Notes under the pieces: generated by a model
The model's database searches: none
Seen by the model: the letters and a program-made list of their open reading frames with translations, nothing else
What the model was told of the DNA's origin: nothing
Shown: positions 30,842 through 42,134 of the stretch, one piece after another
Layout of the letters: the number at the start of each line of letters is the position of its first letter
How positions within the stretch are numbered: the stretch's first letter is position 1
Made by a program: the position numbers and the translations under genes
NCBI GenBank assembly: GCA_015143295.1
Contig: CM026571.1
Span: 30,160,505-30,224,504, forward strand
Source: Tetracentron sinense
Taxonomy: Eukaryota > Streptophyta > Magnoliopsida > Trochodendrales > Trochodendraceae
Direction of reading: 5' to 3'
DNA length: 64,000 nt

Positions 30842-32231
30842 TGAACATTTGAGATCTGAATTGTCGGATCCGATCGGTCATCTCAGCCTTTGCACTGTCA
30901 AGCTGCTCTTGGTACAAGTGCAGCTAAGCCTTGATGACGACGGTTTCTCTGGCGTCGCCTTTGCGTCTCTTCTGGAGAGCTTGGACTGTTTGCTCGAGTT
31001 GCTTGACCTTACCCTGCATGGCTTGAAGGTCACGGTTCCACTCCGCTTCCTGTTGCTTGAAGACTTATTGGGCTTTCCGTAGCCTTCTCTCCTTCTGTCG
31101 GATCTGGAGCTGTCTGTCCAGGAAGATGTCTCTCTAGGGAACTACCATCTCAGCTAGAGGTATGGTTTCGTGAGATGGAGCTGAGACCCATGTGAAAAGT
31201 TCCCTTAGTATGGGCATACCGGGTAGAATGTCAGGATCTTCCAACAATAGTCAGTATGCTGAATTAGTTGGTGGCCCTGATGTGACCACAAAGTCAGGCC
31301 ACTGGTCTCGTTTGGAGCTTTCCCAAGCTGGCAGTAAATGTCGGGTGAGGCTGTCGGAGTGCATTGAGAAGGTGATCAAATCATTTCCCTACCGGTCTAT
31401 CACTGGGATACACTGAGGGAATCCAAACTGTCGAAGGACTCGGAGTGGTACATAGACTGCGGAGCCTGTTAGACTGGCAAAGATCATGCATCGTCTTCCA
31501 GTTATGATGACATGAGGTAGCTTTTTCAGGACTAGTCACTCACATTGCCATATGATCTCCTCCTCTGACAGGGTTTTGAGAAGCTTGTAGAGTGTTCTGA
31601 CGTCGGTAGTTGCTATCGAGCCCTGATTCTGAGAAATCTTTCGGGGTAGACTATAGGCTTCGCGGAGGTCAATCAGTATTGATATGATTATAGGCAGGTG
31701 TCCTACCAACCATAGATGTAAGAGTGGTGCACTGACATGGAAGATGCCCTTCTTGCGGTCCGCTACCTGGTTGAGAGTGCTGAGAAGCTCTGCTAAAATG
31801 ACGGGTAGAACAGATTCGGAGCTGCACATATCTTCGATGATTCTTACCAGAACTGACTCGGCGAGGGAGCGACACTTCGGAAATACCAGCTGAGAAATAG
31901 TTATCAGTGTAAGGGCATTGAGACCGGGAAGTTCAGCTGTAATAGAGTTAGGGTCCCACTTGCGCTTGTACTGCTTTTTGAGATATGACACGGGTATCTG
32001 ATCGAAGGTGCCGTTAGGACCGGGCTGCAAGCAGGCAAACTTGATATGCAAGAACCTTGATAGGTTTGCCTGGTATGTTATCTTGTAGAGGGGTACTATG
32101 GCCTCGCCGTCCATGTTTAAACCCAGAATGTGCTGAATCTCTTCCAGTGTTGGACACAATTTATTCTTACCAAAACAGAACACCATATGTAATGGGTTCC
32201 AACATTGAATAACAATGTTTAAAAGGCGTGG
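30842..32231 (-). pseudogene. N-terminal gag of Tat-like element E
   Basis: The minus-strand frame 32186-31536 is open for 216 codons: FGKNKLCPTLEEIQHILGLN, LYKITYQANLSRFL, LTLITISQLVFPKCRSLAES, and SAPLLHLWLVGHLPIIISI. This block is a poorly characterised N-terminal domain that many Tat-like gypsy polyproteins carry before capsid. I recognise it from related plant repeats but cannot give a function. A TGA at 31536 replaces Trp relative to sister element F. Reading resumes with YVPLRVLRQFGFPQCIPVIDR, then Lys/Glu/Arg-rich coiled coil. It is bounded left by C and right by solo LTR D. Confidence 0.75.
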
Positions 32232-32985
32232 TGTCGCGAACCAAAACCCACCCTAGGAGTTAGAGTGAATCTTGGATGGCTTATCATGACTTGCATGACT
32301 TGCTTGACAAACCAACCTGCAAGATATACCTGGAGCATATACCATAGAGGACATAATAGTGGAACATAACTACAAAGCATAGCGGAAGTCTAACCAAAAC
32401 CTCTATGTATATATATATATATATGATCCAAGTTTTGTACAACAAGAAACCAAAAGAAAGTGCGGACATGCCCGCCAAAATACATACATATAATCTCTCA
32501 AGCTTAAACCCATAGATCACTCACTCAGAATCTACCACCTAATAGTAGCCCTTAACTGGAGGTTCCTCCATAGGTTCCTCAACGTACTCTTCTTCTACCC
32601 AAGGGCCTGGTACACAGATATCAAAAGGAGCAGCCGCTCCACTATCACCTGCCGACATAAGAAGTATGACTGAGCATGGAATACTCAGCGGGTACCAAAT
32701 ACTAACCAACAGTCATAGCATAACAATAACAATATATATAGCAGAAAACAATTCATATTATAAAGCAGGAAACAATTCATATAATAACAAGGAAGTAAAG
32801 CAATTTATAATCATGCCTGCCTTTCATAACAGCCGATAAAACCCTTGAAAACATAATGCACTTGACTTGACTGAAAATACCCTTTTCGTGATTGAAAACT
32901 TATTAGGTCTATCTTGCTTATCGAGCGTGTCATGTCATGCGTGTCATGCGTGCCATGCCATACCATGCGTGCTTGCTTGGAATTT

Positions 32986-33180
32986 AAATTACTTGTGAGG
33001 AAGAGGAGACCCTTCTTCCTAAATACTTATGTTTGCTATGCCATGTATCATGCTTGCTTGGAAAATAAACTACTTGTGAGGGAAGGGAGACCCTTCTTCC
33101 TAAATGCACTTGCGAGGGAAGGGAAACCCTTCTTATGATATGTACTTGTGAGGGAAGGGAGACCCTTCTTATGCATGCTA
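32986..33180 (-). repeat. Minisatellite in solo LTR D
   Basis: Four units of about 40-70 bp on the plus strand, each with CTTGTGAGGGAAGGGAGACC, equal on the LTR strand to units ending CTCACAAG. Short ORFs here are by-products of the repeat. Confidence 0.8.
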
Positions 33181-34002
33181 GTCTTGTTCTTGCCAAAAGC
33201 AAGGTAAAACATATCGTAGGATATGTCCCACCTCTAATTCTCGTTCTTGAAAAACCTCGGTAAATCATGTCATGCATGCCGTGCTCGTGGAATCGTGTGC
33301 ATACTTGCATTTGAATTTAAATATGACAATTGGGTAATTCACAATACATATAACATTAATAATTTGAGCAAGTCAATATTCATGCAATTTAGGAAAAACA
33401 AGAAAGCACACTATCATAGGCCCTAGCAATTTCCATAATTAATTAAGCATGCATTTCATAATTTATAACTCATTTTATTCACCTTGGTATTTCATCAAAC
33501 ATGGGGTGTGTTCATTATTTATTAAACCTACATCATGCTTTTCTAGGTGGGTTGATGCTCACATCACACATGTATGTTCATTATGGATACAATGCCCTCC
33601 CCATTTCATTCATCACAACCATACACACGACATCCAATTGCCCATTCACATCCAACAACCATCCATTCATCCCATTAGGTTCATACATTAGGGAAACTAT
33701 AAAGAAGAAGGAAAGAAAAGAGGTATGAACTAGGAGGGTAGCAAAAGGTACCGACCTTGACAAATGAGGGAAGTAACCCCTTGCAAAAGCATGCGTGAGT
33801 CGCTGCCCTAGCTTGGGAAAAGTGCTCCTCATGAGCTTGAGTCGAGAACTTGAAGAAGAACAAGCTTGAGGATGATTGTGGGTCTTCAACCCTTTGATTC
33901 CTCTTCAAAAGAAAACCCTAGGTTTAGAAGCCCCTTTCTCTTCTCTCCTTATCTCTCAAATCTTCTAAGTGTTAAGAATGAGCCCTAAAGACTCGGGCGA
34001 GC

Positions 34003-34290
34003 CTTATATGTAAAGGGTATAACACCTAAATGCCGAAAAAGCTCTTGATGAAATCCTGCAAAAACGCGAAGACCGAGCGATTGGTGGTTATGACCGATCG
34101 ATCGGTTACCTACCGAGCGATCGGTGTTCTTGACCGAGCGATCGGTCAAAAACAGGCTCTCTGAAAAATTTCTCCATACAAAAAAGTTAACCAGTCGATA
34201 GCTACCGATTGACCGGTTGTGGACCAAGCGATCGCTACAATGGACCAAGCGATCGGTTGTGAACTGATCGATCCCTAGCGATCGGTGCTC
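34003..34290 (-). promoter_or_regulatory. Palindrome cassette and TATA-like site of LTR D
   Basis: Eight palindrome-like units (CCGAGCGATCGGT, CCGATCGATCGGT and variants) at 34071-34285. The core at 34156-34182 reads on the minus strand TTTGTATGGAGAAA and CAGAGAG. TATCGACTGG at 34191-34200 (minus) is also found at 8823-8832 in copia M, at the same distance before the core. CATATAAGG near 34003-34012 is the TATA candidate. Confidence 0.7.
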
Positions 34291-34508
34291 TGTAGATTTT
34301 TGACCCATTGCACCACTTCAGAAATAACTTTTTACTCTTCCGTCGGATTTTGACGATTCAACTTGTATTGGGTTTGTACTTCAAAAATGAACATTTCTGA
34401 CGTTTCAGAATTTTCAATTTCTCCTTTATTTATTAATTGTACTACGTTAAAGGTAAATTAGCTACGAAAGTGCTATGCATTAAGCACCAAAAAGTCTGGG
34501 GTTCTACA

Positions 34509-34740
34509 GTGGGTCTGGTTTAACCACGGATAGGTCTAAGATGGCCTCGATTTTATAGTGCTGAGCCCAAGCAAGACGCTGACTGGGAGAGAAGACATCG
34601 ATGGCTTTCTGGAGGTAGTTGTCAATTGCCCCCGTGAATTAAAATACACGGACCGTGATGGTTGACCAATTGACTGGATTATCCCTGAAGGACCTGCAAT
34701 CTACACTGGACTGACAATAGACTCGAGGTGAGTGTATTGT
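34509..34740 (-). pseudogene. Gag start of element E
   Basis: The minus strand reads NPVNWSTITVRVF, a stop, FTGAIDNYLQKAIDVFSPSQR and LAWAQHYKIEAILDLS, joining across solo LTR D to 32231. It matches the beginning of Tat-like gag. The frame upstream of 34740 is not recognisable, so the initiation codon is not located. Confidence 0.6.
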
Positions 34741-35532
34741 GTATGCAGAAGAAAAATGCAAAGATGATGATGTAATTTTTTTTTGGATTTTTGATTGAGT
34801 GTGACAAGACACATGTGATCCGATAGGGCAGAAGGACGGAGGTCCGACGTGCTTTACTCAGGTTGTTGGGAATCGGGGAACCTATCTGCCTGGGATTTGA
34901 AGCCCATATGCTATGTTGGGAAATATGATAGGATGTGTTTTATTACAAACACAAGTTTGGCTCATTACATGCCCCTAGGTGGGTGTTTATCAGGGTAGAA
35001 TGTGTCCAGATAGTCAACCATGATTGATGATAGGTATATGGTGCAAGAAGATTAGGGTTCAGAGTAACCCTCCTTGGTGGGCTTCTTGTAGACTATACCT
35101 TAGCTTAGGCTATATGTATGAATGCTAGTTTGATGCAACTGTGTTTTTAGCAGGATCGGGGGATCACTTAACACCGTATATATGACTCACTGAAAAGGGA
35201 CGATTGGTGTAAGCGGGAGCATTCAGAATCTTTCCCTGATGGTAATCACCCACCAGGAGTAACTCTATAGATCTCTAAAACTTTTAAGCCATTGACACTG
35301 AAGATGATCATCCACCAACCGTTAGCGTAATAAGCCTAACTACTGGGTTTAGTAGGTCATTATATTACTATGATATGTAAGATATGCACAATACACAATT
35401 AAATCAAAGAGATGAAATGATTAGTATTAAGTTAAATAATTAGGCATTTGAAAAAGATTGATGTTAATTGGCTTAAACCTAGGTTCCGAGTTGATCCTTG
35501 CGGTTCCTTTTCCCTAATAGAGTCGTTAGAGC
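34741..35532 (-). other. Leader and primer-binding region of element E
   Basis: Between the LTR end (35533) and gag there are about 790 bp with no ORF. Immediately inside the LTR the minus strand reads GCTCTAACGACTCTATTAGGG (35512-35532). This resembles the tRNA-primer region of Tat-like elements, which use a primer other than initiator Met. The tRNA is not identified. The sequence around 34800-34870 recurs at about 39255-39320 in F. Confidence 0.55.
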
Positions 35533-35959
35533 TGTGAGCACGGGATTTCACTTCCCTAATTACAATCTCATGCGTTTAGAGTCGCCACCTATTCATTCAG
35601 AAGGGATAAGTCCCTGGAATTTGGATAAGGTCTTGGTCTACAATTGAGATTAGGTTAAGAGGTTTGGCTAAGTCCGGGGACTGTGTTAGGCACCCCGAAC
35701 CTTTTATTTTGCAATGGTTTCCTACTCCTTAGGTCTAAGCCATTTAATGTCAAATTTTTGTTAAAATGCCTAAGTGTTTAAGATAAGACTAATCTAAGAA
35801 AGAAAAGTTAACTAGGGTCGAACTCGGGTTTGGTTGCCTACGTACTAATAAGGTGAGATCAGACCGAGTGTAGTTCTGGCACATGGGCTTGTGCCAAGGC
35901 TAATGGACTAATTCAATAGACTACGATTTGGATGACCGGATTGGTCAAGTGTAAGATAT

Positions 35960-36200
35960 TGGGCCCGGTAGACTAAGGGTTAGTCCGGTAGACTAAGAAG
36001 AGGCCCGGTAGGCCAAGAGAGAAGCCCGGTAGGCTAAGGTAAAGTTTGACCAAGGTTAGGGTTGCTAACCGGGGTTAGGTCAAACTAACCATGATTAAGG
36101 TTGCTAACCATAGTTTAGGGAGGTATGGTCAAGCCTGGTAAGCTAAGATTGGGCCCGGTAGGCCAAGGGATTAACCCCATAAGGCCAAAGGTTGTTAACC
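35960..36200 (-). repeat. CCCGGTAGGCCAAGG minisatellite in LTR E
   Basis: Around eight imperfect copies of CCCGGTAGGCCAAGG or CCGGTAGACTAAGG mixed with GGTTAACCATGGTTAA palindromes. The same mixture is present in LTR F at about 39960-40260. Confidence 0.75.
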
Positions 36201-37904
36201 AAGGGTTAGGGTTGTTAATCGAGGTTAAAAGTATGGTTAACCATGGTTAAGGGTGCCAACCATGGTAAAAAGGTTCAGAAACAATTTTTTTGATCTTTTT
36301 ATATTTTTTGAATATTTTAAAAATTTTTTCAGATTTTTTAAGGGTTAAGGGTCGCTTAACCATGGTTAAATATTAACCGGGATTAGGTTAACCCTAGTTA
36401 AGGCAGTGGTCTGGTTAGGATTGAGCCCAAGGAGTATGGTAGGGCCTAAAATGGCCCCCTACCTGGTCTGGGCCCTGTGTAAAGCCGAAGAGCACAAAAG
36501 ATCAAAATTTAGTAATTGAGGTAATAGGATTACCGCCACTAAAGATGCATTTTTAACCCTGGTTTGCAAGGCCATAATTCGAGTTAGGGATGACCCCACG
36601 GGGTTTTGAGTCCACAGAGGCGAACAAGGAAGTCCAGGGAAGACCTTGGGCCTTTGGTGGGCCCAGGGAGTGGTCTAGCATGGGCCCGACAGTGGGCCAA
36701 AACCACTGTGATTGGTATTCTGAAATGACGGTAGATGTTCTACCTTCATTTAGCTAACTCTGGGTTTGGGGCTGTGTTAACCATAGTTAAGTAGTAGGGA
36801 CAGGCTTGAAAGGACTAGGATAAGTAGTTCAGGGTCTAAGGGGTCCAACCATAGCCTTGGACTAGACCATGGCCAACACCATAGGGTGCTACAGGGGCTG
36901 CAAATGAAGAGCCCAAGAATGGTGGTAATAATTCTGCCGTCATTCCTGAAAAAATTCAGAAAATAGATTCCCCACTGGGGGGTGAACTAGTTGGGTTACA
37001 AGGGTTTTCTCATGGCCTGAAGGACCCCCAGAATTTAGAGGGGAGCTCTGATACTACAAGGGTTTTGTGCCTATGGTTTTAACCTCAAGGGAATTCCCCT
37101 ACACCTATGAGGAAGGTGAGGGGTACCCTATCCTTGGCTTAGAAGTGCTGCAACAGAAAGAGATTAGATGGAGGACCTCTGGATTAGGACCAGAGGTCCT
37201 TTACAATGCTTTAACAATGATTAAACAGAGAGAGTAGGAAGTTATACCCCACTGTTGGGCTGTACGGTAGTTGTGTACGGTAGTACAAGGCGGTGCACGA
37301 TTGGGGTGACCTGGTGATGGTCTGGTGGAGCTTCTGGGATGGTATGAGACCTTCTCAAGGTGAGAACAAAGGATAGGAAGGGGAGAAGTTAAGCTGGCCG
37401 AACTGGAACAGCACTTGGGTATGGAGATTTTGGACTTACTTCTAACAATGAAGAGGGGGGCTATTTATAGAGTGGAGGAAGACCCAGGGGTGTTTAGGGG
37501 ATCACTAAAGGTGTGGGGGACACACCTGAGAAGGCTGGAGTGGTCTAGGTGGGGAGTTGAGTATTGATTTTATAGAAATCAGGTATGGTGGTAATAAGAT
37601 TACCGCCATTCCTGAACAAGGCAAGCATGAGAATGGCGGTAATCTTATTACCGCCATTTAGGAGTTTTTGCCAAAATTGGCTTAGTCCTCACACACTTGG
37701 GCCGAAAGAACTGTAGCCAATACCAATTTTGGGAATGGCGGTAAATATATTACCGCAATTCCTGGATTTTGAATTTTAGGGCATGTGGGCTCCACATCAA
37801 CGGTCCCTAAAGGCTTGTGGGCCCCTGTTTGGGCCCACAAGGTGGTTTGGAAGGTTTTTTGAGGTTATGGGCCTGTTAGTGGGCCTTGGGTCCTTAAGGC
37901 TTTG

Positions 37905-38160
37905 TCCTAGGGTTTTCTAGGGTTTTACCATGGTTTATCTAAGGTTTAACCTAGGGCTGTTACGATTTAGGGTTTGTCTAGGGCTTGACTAGGTTTTGAC
38001 CATGGTTTGACCAGGGTTTACTTAGGGTTAGGGTTTATCCTAGGGTTAAGCCTAGGGTTTGACCAGGGCTTACCTAGGGTTAGGGTTTGCCCTAGGGTTA
38101 GGCATAGGACTTGACTAGGGTTTGACCGGGGTTTGATTAGGGTTTACCTAAGGCTTGACT
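37905..38160 (-). repeat. Degenerate TAGGGTTT-like block in LTR E
   Basis: The plus strand is rich in CTAGGGTTTGACCAGGGTTTACC and shorter variants. It resembles plant telomere repeat TTTAGGG in composition but has a longer irregular period, and recurs at 41825-42060 in LTR F. It lies in the first part of U3. Confidence 0.7.
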
Positions 38161-38235
38161 AGACTCAGCTGGGGATAACTATGGTTAATGGGATTAACCA
38201 TAGTTAGGACAGGGTGTAAAAATTGGGTGCTTACA

Positions 38236-39180
38236 GTAACCACAAAGTCTGGCCATTGTTCTTTTCGAGAACTTCGCCAATCGGACTGGAAGCGTCGAGT
38301 GAGGCTTTCGGAGTGCCCTGAGAAGGTGATCCGATCATTTTTCTGCCGGTCTATCACTAGGATACACTGAGGGAGTCCAAACTGTCGGAGGACTCGGAGT
38401 GGTGTATAGACTGTTAAGCCGGTTAGACCGACGAGAATCATACATCATCTTCCGATTATGACGACACAAGGTAGCTTTCTCTGGACTAGCCACTCGCACT
38501 GTCATGTGATCTCTTCCTCTGACAGAGTTTGGAGAAGCTGGTTGAGCGTTCTGATGTCTATAGATACTATCTTGCCCTAATTCTAAGAAATCTTTCGGGG
38601 TAGACTGTACGCATCGCAGAGATCAGCAGGTATTGGGATGATTGTAGGTAGGTGTCCTACCAACCATAGATGTAAGAGTGGTGCACTGGCATGGAAGATG
38701 CCCTTCCTACGGTATGTTGCTTGGTTGAGAGCCTTGAGAAGCTCTTCAAGGATGACGGGTACAACTGATCCGGAGTTGTGCATGTCCTTGATGATCCCTA
38801 CTAGTACTGATTCGGCAAGGGTGCGACACTTTGGGAATACCAGCTGAGACAGAGCTATCAGTGCAAGGACGTTGAGACCGGAAAGTCTAACTATTATGGT
38901 GTCAGGGTTCCACTTGCGGTTGTACTGCTTTTCTAGATATGCTACGGGTATTTGATCAAAAGATCCGTTAGGACCATGTTACAAACATGCATACTTGATA
39001 TCCAAAACCCTTGATAGGTCCTCCTGATATATTGTCTTGTAGTGTGGTACTATGGCTTTGCCATCTATGTTTAAGCCTAGAATACTTTGAATCTCTTTCA
39101 ATGTTGGACACAGTTCATTCTTACCAAAACGAAACACCATATATGATGGGTTCCAACACTGCATAGCAGCGTTCATGAGG
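38236..39180 (-). pseudogene. Partial gag of sister element F
   Basis: Minus strand: 39176-38979 (VFRFGKNELCPTLKEIQ, ILGLNIDGKAIVPHYK), a TAA, then reading through DMHNSGSVVPVILEELLK and SAPLLHLWLVGHLPTIIPI at 38783-38583, and 38441-38238 (TVYTPLRVLRQFGLPQCIL, ending near WPDFVV). It is homologous to E gag at 31270-32200. It ends precisely where LTR E begins (38235), in mid-domain. Upstream of 39180 the gag beginning seen in E (34509-34740) is missing. Several stops. Confidence 0.75.
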
Positions 39181-39564
39181 AGCAGGAAAAAATCTGTGTA
39201 AGTGTACTATGTATATAGATGAAAAATTATGATTGTATTTTTTGATTTTTCTTGATTTTGATTGGGTGTGACAAGGCACATGTGATCCGAAAGGGTAGAC
39301 GGATGGAGGTCCGACGTGCTTTACCCGAGTTATTGGAAATCGGGGATATATCAGGTCAAGGTTGGGGATAGGTCTTGTGAAGACCTGCCTGCCTAGGATT
39401 TGAATCTCATATGCTATGTCGGGATGAAATGATTAACCCAAAGAGATGAAATGATTAGTATTAAGTTAAATACTTAGGCACTTGAACAAATTGATTTTGA
39501 TTAGCTTAAACTTAGGTTCCGGGTTGAACCTTAGACCAACCATCCCCAGTAGAATCGTCAGAGC
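39181..39564 (-). other. Leader of element F
   Basis: 384 bp, half of E's leader, with the same landmarks: CTTTACCCGAGTTATTGG (39330) and, just inside the LTR, GACGATTCTACTGGGG on the minus strand (39545-39560), a primer-site-like sequence. No ORF. Confidence 0.55.
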
Positions 39565-42134
39565 TGTGAGCACGAGATTTCATTCCCTAAGTATCTCATG
39601 GGTTTAGGTTGAGAGTCGCCACCTATTAATTCAGAAGGTATAAGTCTCCGGGTAGTGGATAAGGTCATAGTCTGTGAGAGAGGTCTAAGTAAGAGGTTCG
39701 GTTAAGTCCGGGAAAGGTGTTAGGCACCCCGAGACTTTCATCTTTCAATGGTTCCCTATTTTTAGGTGTAATTCAATCAAGTTTTGTTCAAATGCCTAAG
39801 TGTTTAAGATAATACTAAGCTAAGAATGAGAAAGCTAACTAGGGTCAAACTCGGGTTGGGTTACCTACGTATTCACAAAGTAAGATCAGACCGAGCGTAA
39901 TTCTGGCACATGGGCCCATGTCAAGGCTAGGGGTTGTGTATGTACACCAAGGGTGGCTAATGGACTAGTCCGGTAGACTAGGGTTTGGTTGACTGGGTTG
40001 TCCAAGTGCATGGTTTAAGCCTGATAGGCTTAGGATTAGTCCGGTAGACTAAGGATTAGTCGGTAGACTAGGGTTAGGCCCGTAGGCCAAGGGGTAAGTC
40101 CGGTAGACTTGATTTAGGCCCGGTAGGTCAAAATCAAAAATAACCAAGGTTAGGGTTGCTAACCACAGTTGAGGGTAACAAGGTAAAGCCCGGTAAGCCA
40201 AGGGGGAGCCCGGTAGGCTAAGAGATTAGGCCCGGTAGGTCAAAATCGGGTTTAATCAAGGTTAGGATTGCTAACCGGAGTTAAATGGGTAAAGTAACCA
40301 GGGTTAGGACTACTAACCATGGTAAATAGGTCAAAGCAGAAATATTTTGGACACATGTAATTTTAGAATATTTTGAGCATTTTTTTAGATTTTACCAAGG
40401 GTTAAGGATACTTAACCAAAGTTAAAAGTTAACTAGGGTTGGGTTAACCCTGGTTAAGGGTCCAGGAAGGTCAGGGTGGACCCAGAGAGCATGACAGAGA
40501 CTAGAGTGGTCTCCTACCTGGTTTGGGCCCTGTACAAAAGCTTAAAAGATAGAAATCCATAATGGCAATAAAGAGATTACTGCCATTACAAAAGCAGTTC
40601 CAGGGGGTTTTGTAAGGTTTGGGGTTTGAGTTAGGGGTGAACCCCAAGGTTAGGGACTTATAGAGTTTGAAAAGGGAAGTTCCAGGAAAGCCCTAGGCCT
40701 TTGGTAGGCCCAGGGGGAGGTCTGGAATGGGTCCCACAGTGGACTGAACATCCTATATTTGGTATACTATAATAACGGTAGGTAGTCTATTGCCATTAAG
40801 CTAACTCCTGTTTTGTGGCCTGTTAACCATGGTTAAGTACAAGGGATGAGCCTGGAAGGGCCAGACTAGGTAGGCCAGGGTATGAGGAGATTAACCATGA
40901 CTTTGGATTCGACTAGGGCCCCACCCAAAGGAGTGTACAGATGCTATAAAACAAAAGGGCAGGAATGACGGTAATTATTCTACCGCTATTCCTGGAGTTT
41001 TTCCAGAGGTAAATTTCTCTCCCTGGGGGTTGCACCAGTGCTACTCTAAGGGAACCCTCATGGTCTGAGGGACCCTCAGAGAGGAAGGGGAGGTCTGAGT
41101 ATGAGGGGGTCTTGTACCTATGATTCGAAACCTCAAGGGGGTTCCCCATACCTATGAGTAAGGTAGGGGACCCCTGTCCTTGGTTTGAAAGCAAGAACAA
41201 CAAAAATTAATACCCCCATGGAGTAGGACCAGGGGCCTTACAGATGATTATGCAGAAAAATAAAGGTTAGGGGTGGCCCTACCCCTTTGCTCAGTGCCCA
41301 CGGTGGTCTGCACAATGAAAGTGACTGGTACACGGTGGTGGTGAAGGCTGAGTGGCCTGGGGGGTGCTCCTGGGAGGCTCAGGGATTGCTAGGGGTAGTC
41401 TCTAGTGAGCAACCAAGTTGAGGGATGAGCTGGCCGAACTTCTCCAGGGATTTGGTATGGTGATTTCAGAATGGTCTGAACTAAGGAAATGAGGGAGCTT
41501 TTATAGACTTGGATGGACCCAGGGGTAGTCTAGGGATAACCATAGGCGTGCTAGACACTATGGGGGCGGAGCACAGTGGTCCAGGAGGGTTAGCCTAAAC
41601 CAAGAATGATGGTAGAACATCTACCGCCATTACCTGATTTTTACTAAACAGGGCTCAACCCCCACACGATTAGCATAATCCACTGTAGCAGGGCCTAAAT
41701 AGGGTAATAACGGTAATGTTATTACCGCCATTACTGGGAATTTTTTAATTGAGGTGGTGGCCCCAATGTAACGGCTCCTAAGGGCCTGTGGATCCCTATT
41801 TGGACCCATACTAGGGTTTGGCTTCGGTTTTTAGGGTTTTTGAATCTTAGAGCTGAGCTAGGGCTCACCTAGGGTTAGACTAGGGTTTACTTAGGGTTTG
41901 ACTAGGGTTTGACCTAGGGTTCACTTAGGGTTAGGCCTAGGATTTGATCAGGGTTTACCTAGGGTTTAGGGCTTGACTAGGGTTAGGCCTAGGGTTCACC
42001 TAGGGTTAGGCCTAGGACTTGATCAGGGTTTACCTAGGGTTAGTCTAGGGTTTGACTGGGGCTCAGCTGAGGATAACCATGGCTGAAAGATATTAACCAT
42101 GGTTAAGGCAGGGTATAAAAATTAGGTGCTTACA
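39565..42134 (-). repeat. 5' LTR of element F
   Basis: 2,570 bp, minus-strand start TGTAAGCACCTAATTTT (42134), end TCGTGCTCACA (39565). Same module order as LTR E: minisatellite, palindromes (GGTAATGTTATTACCGCCATT at about 41710 and four others), and TAGGG-rich block. E and F LTRs differ substantially, so the two insertions are separate events of one family. Confidence 0.83.

Larger units (their letters stand above)
32232..34508 (-). repeat. Solo LTR D, Tekay-like, inserted in E
   Basis: Its minus-strand start, TGTAGAACCCCAG at 34508, resembles the start of C. It ends TTCGCGACA at 32232. E gag is present on both sides, so it is a simple insertion. The tetramer GTGG flanks both sides (32228-32231 and 34509-34512). 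There is no internal region, hence a solo LTR from recombination between two LTRs. It contains a palindrome cassette, TATA-like box, minisatellite and stem-loop in the usual order. Confidence 0.88.
35533..38235 (-). repeat. 5' LTR of Tat-like element E
   Basis: 2,703 bp. Minus-strand start TGTAAGCACCC (38235), end CGTGCTCACA (35533). It aligns motif for motif with LTR F. It carries a 17-20-bp minisatellite (GGCCCGGTAGGCCAAG type) at 35960-36200, about six palindromes of the GGCGGTAAT..ATTACCGCC type at 36510-37760, and a degenerate TTAGGGTTT-like block at 37905-38160. No ORF of interest. The right end abuts gag of F, showing insertion of E into F. Confidence 0.85.

Noticed and set aside
32914-33310. 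ORFs on both strands, 74 and 108 codons
   Set aside because: They lie in the minisatellite of solo LTR D and encode only the repeated unit.
37905-38160. Interstitial telomere (TTTAGGG repeats)
   Set aside because: The period is irregular, with GACC and ACC insertions, and the block belongs to the LTR of E and F.
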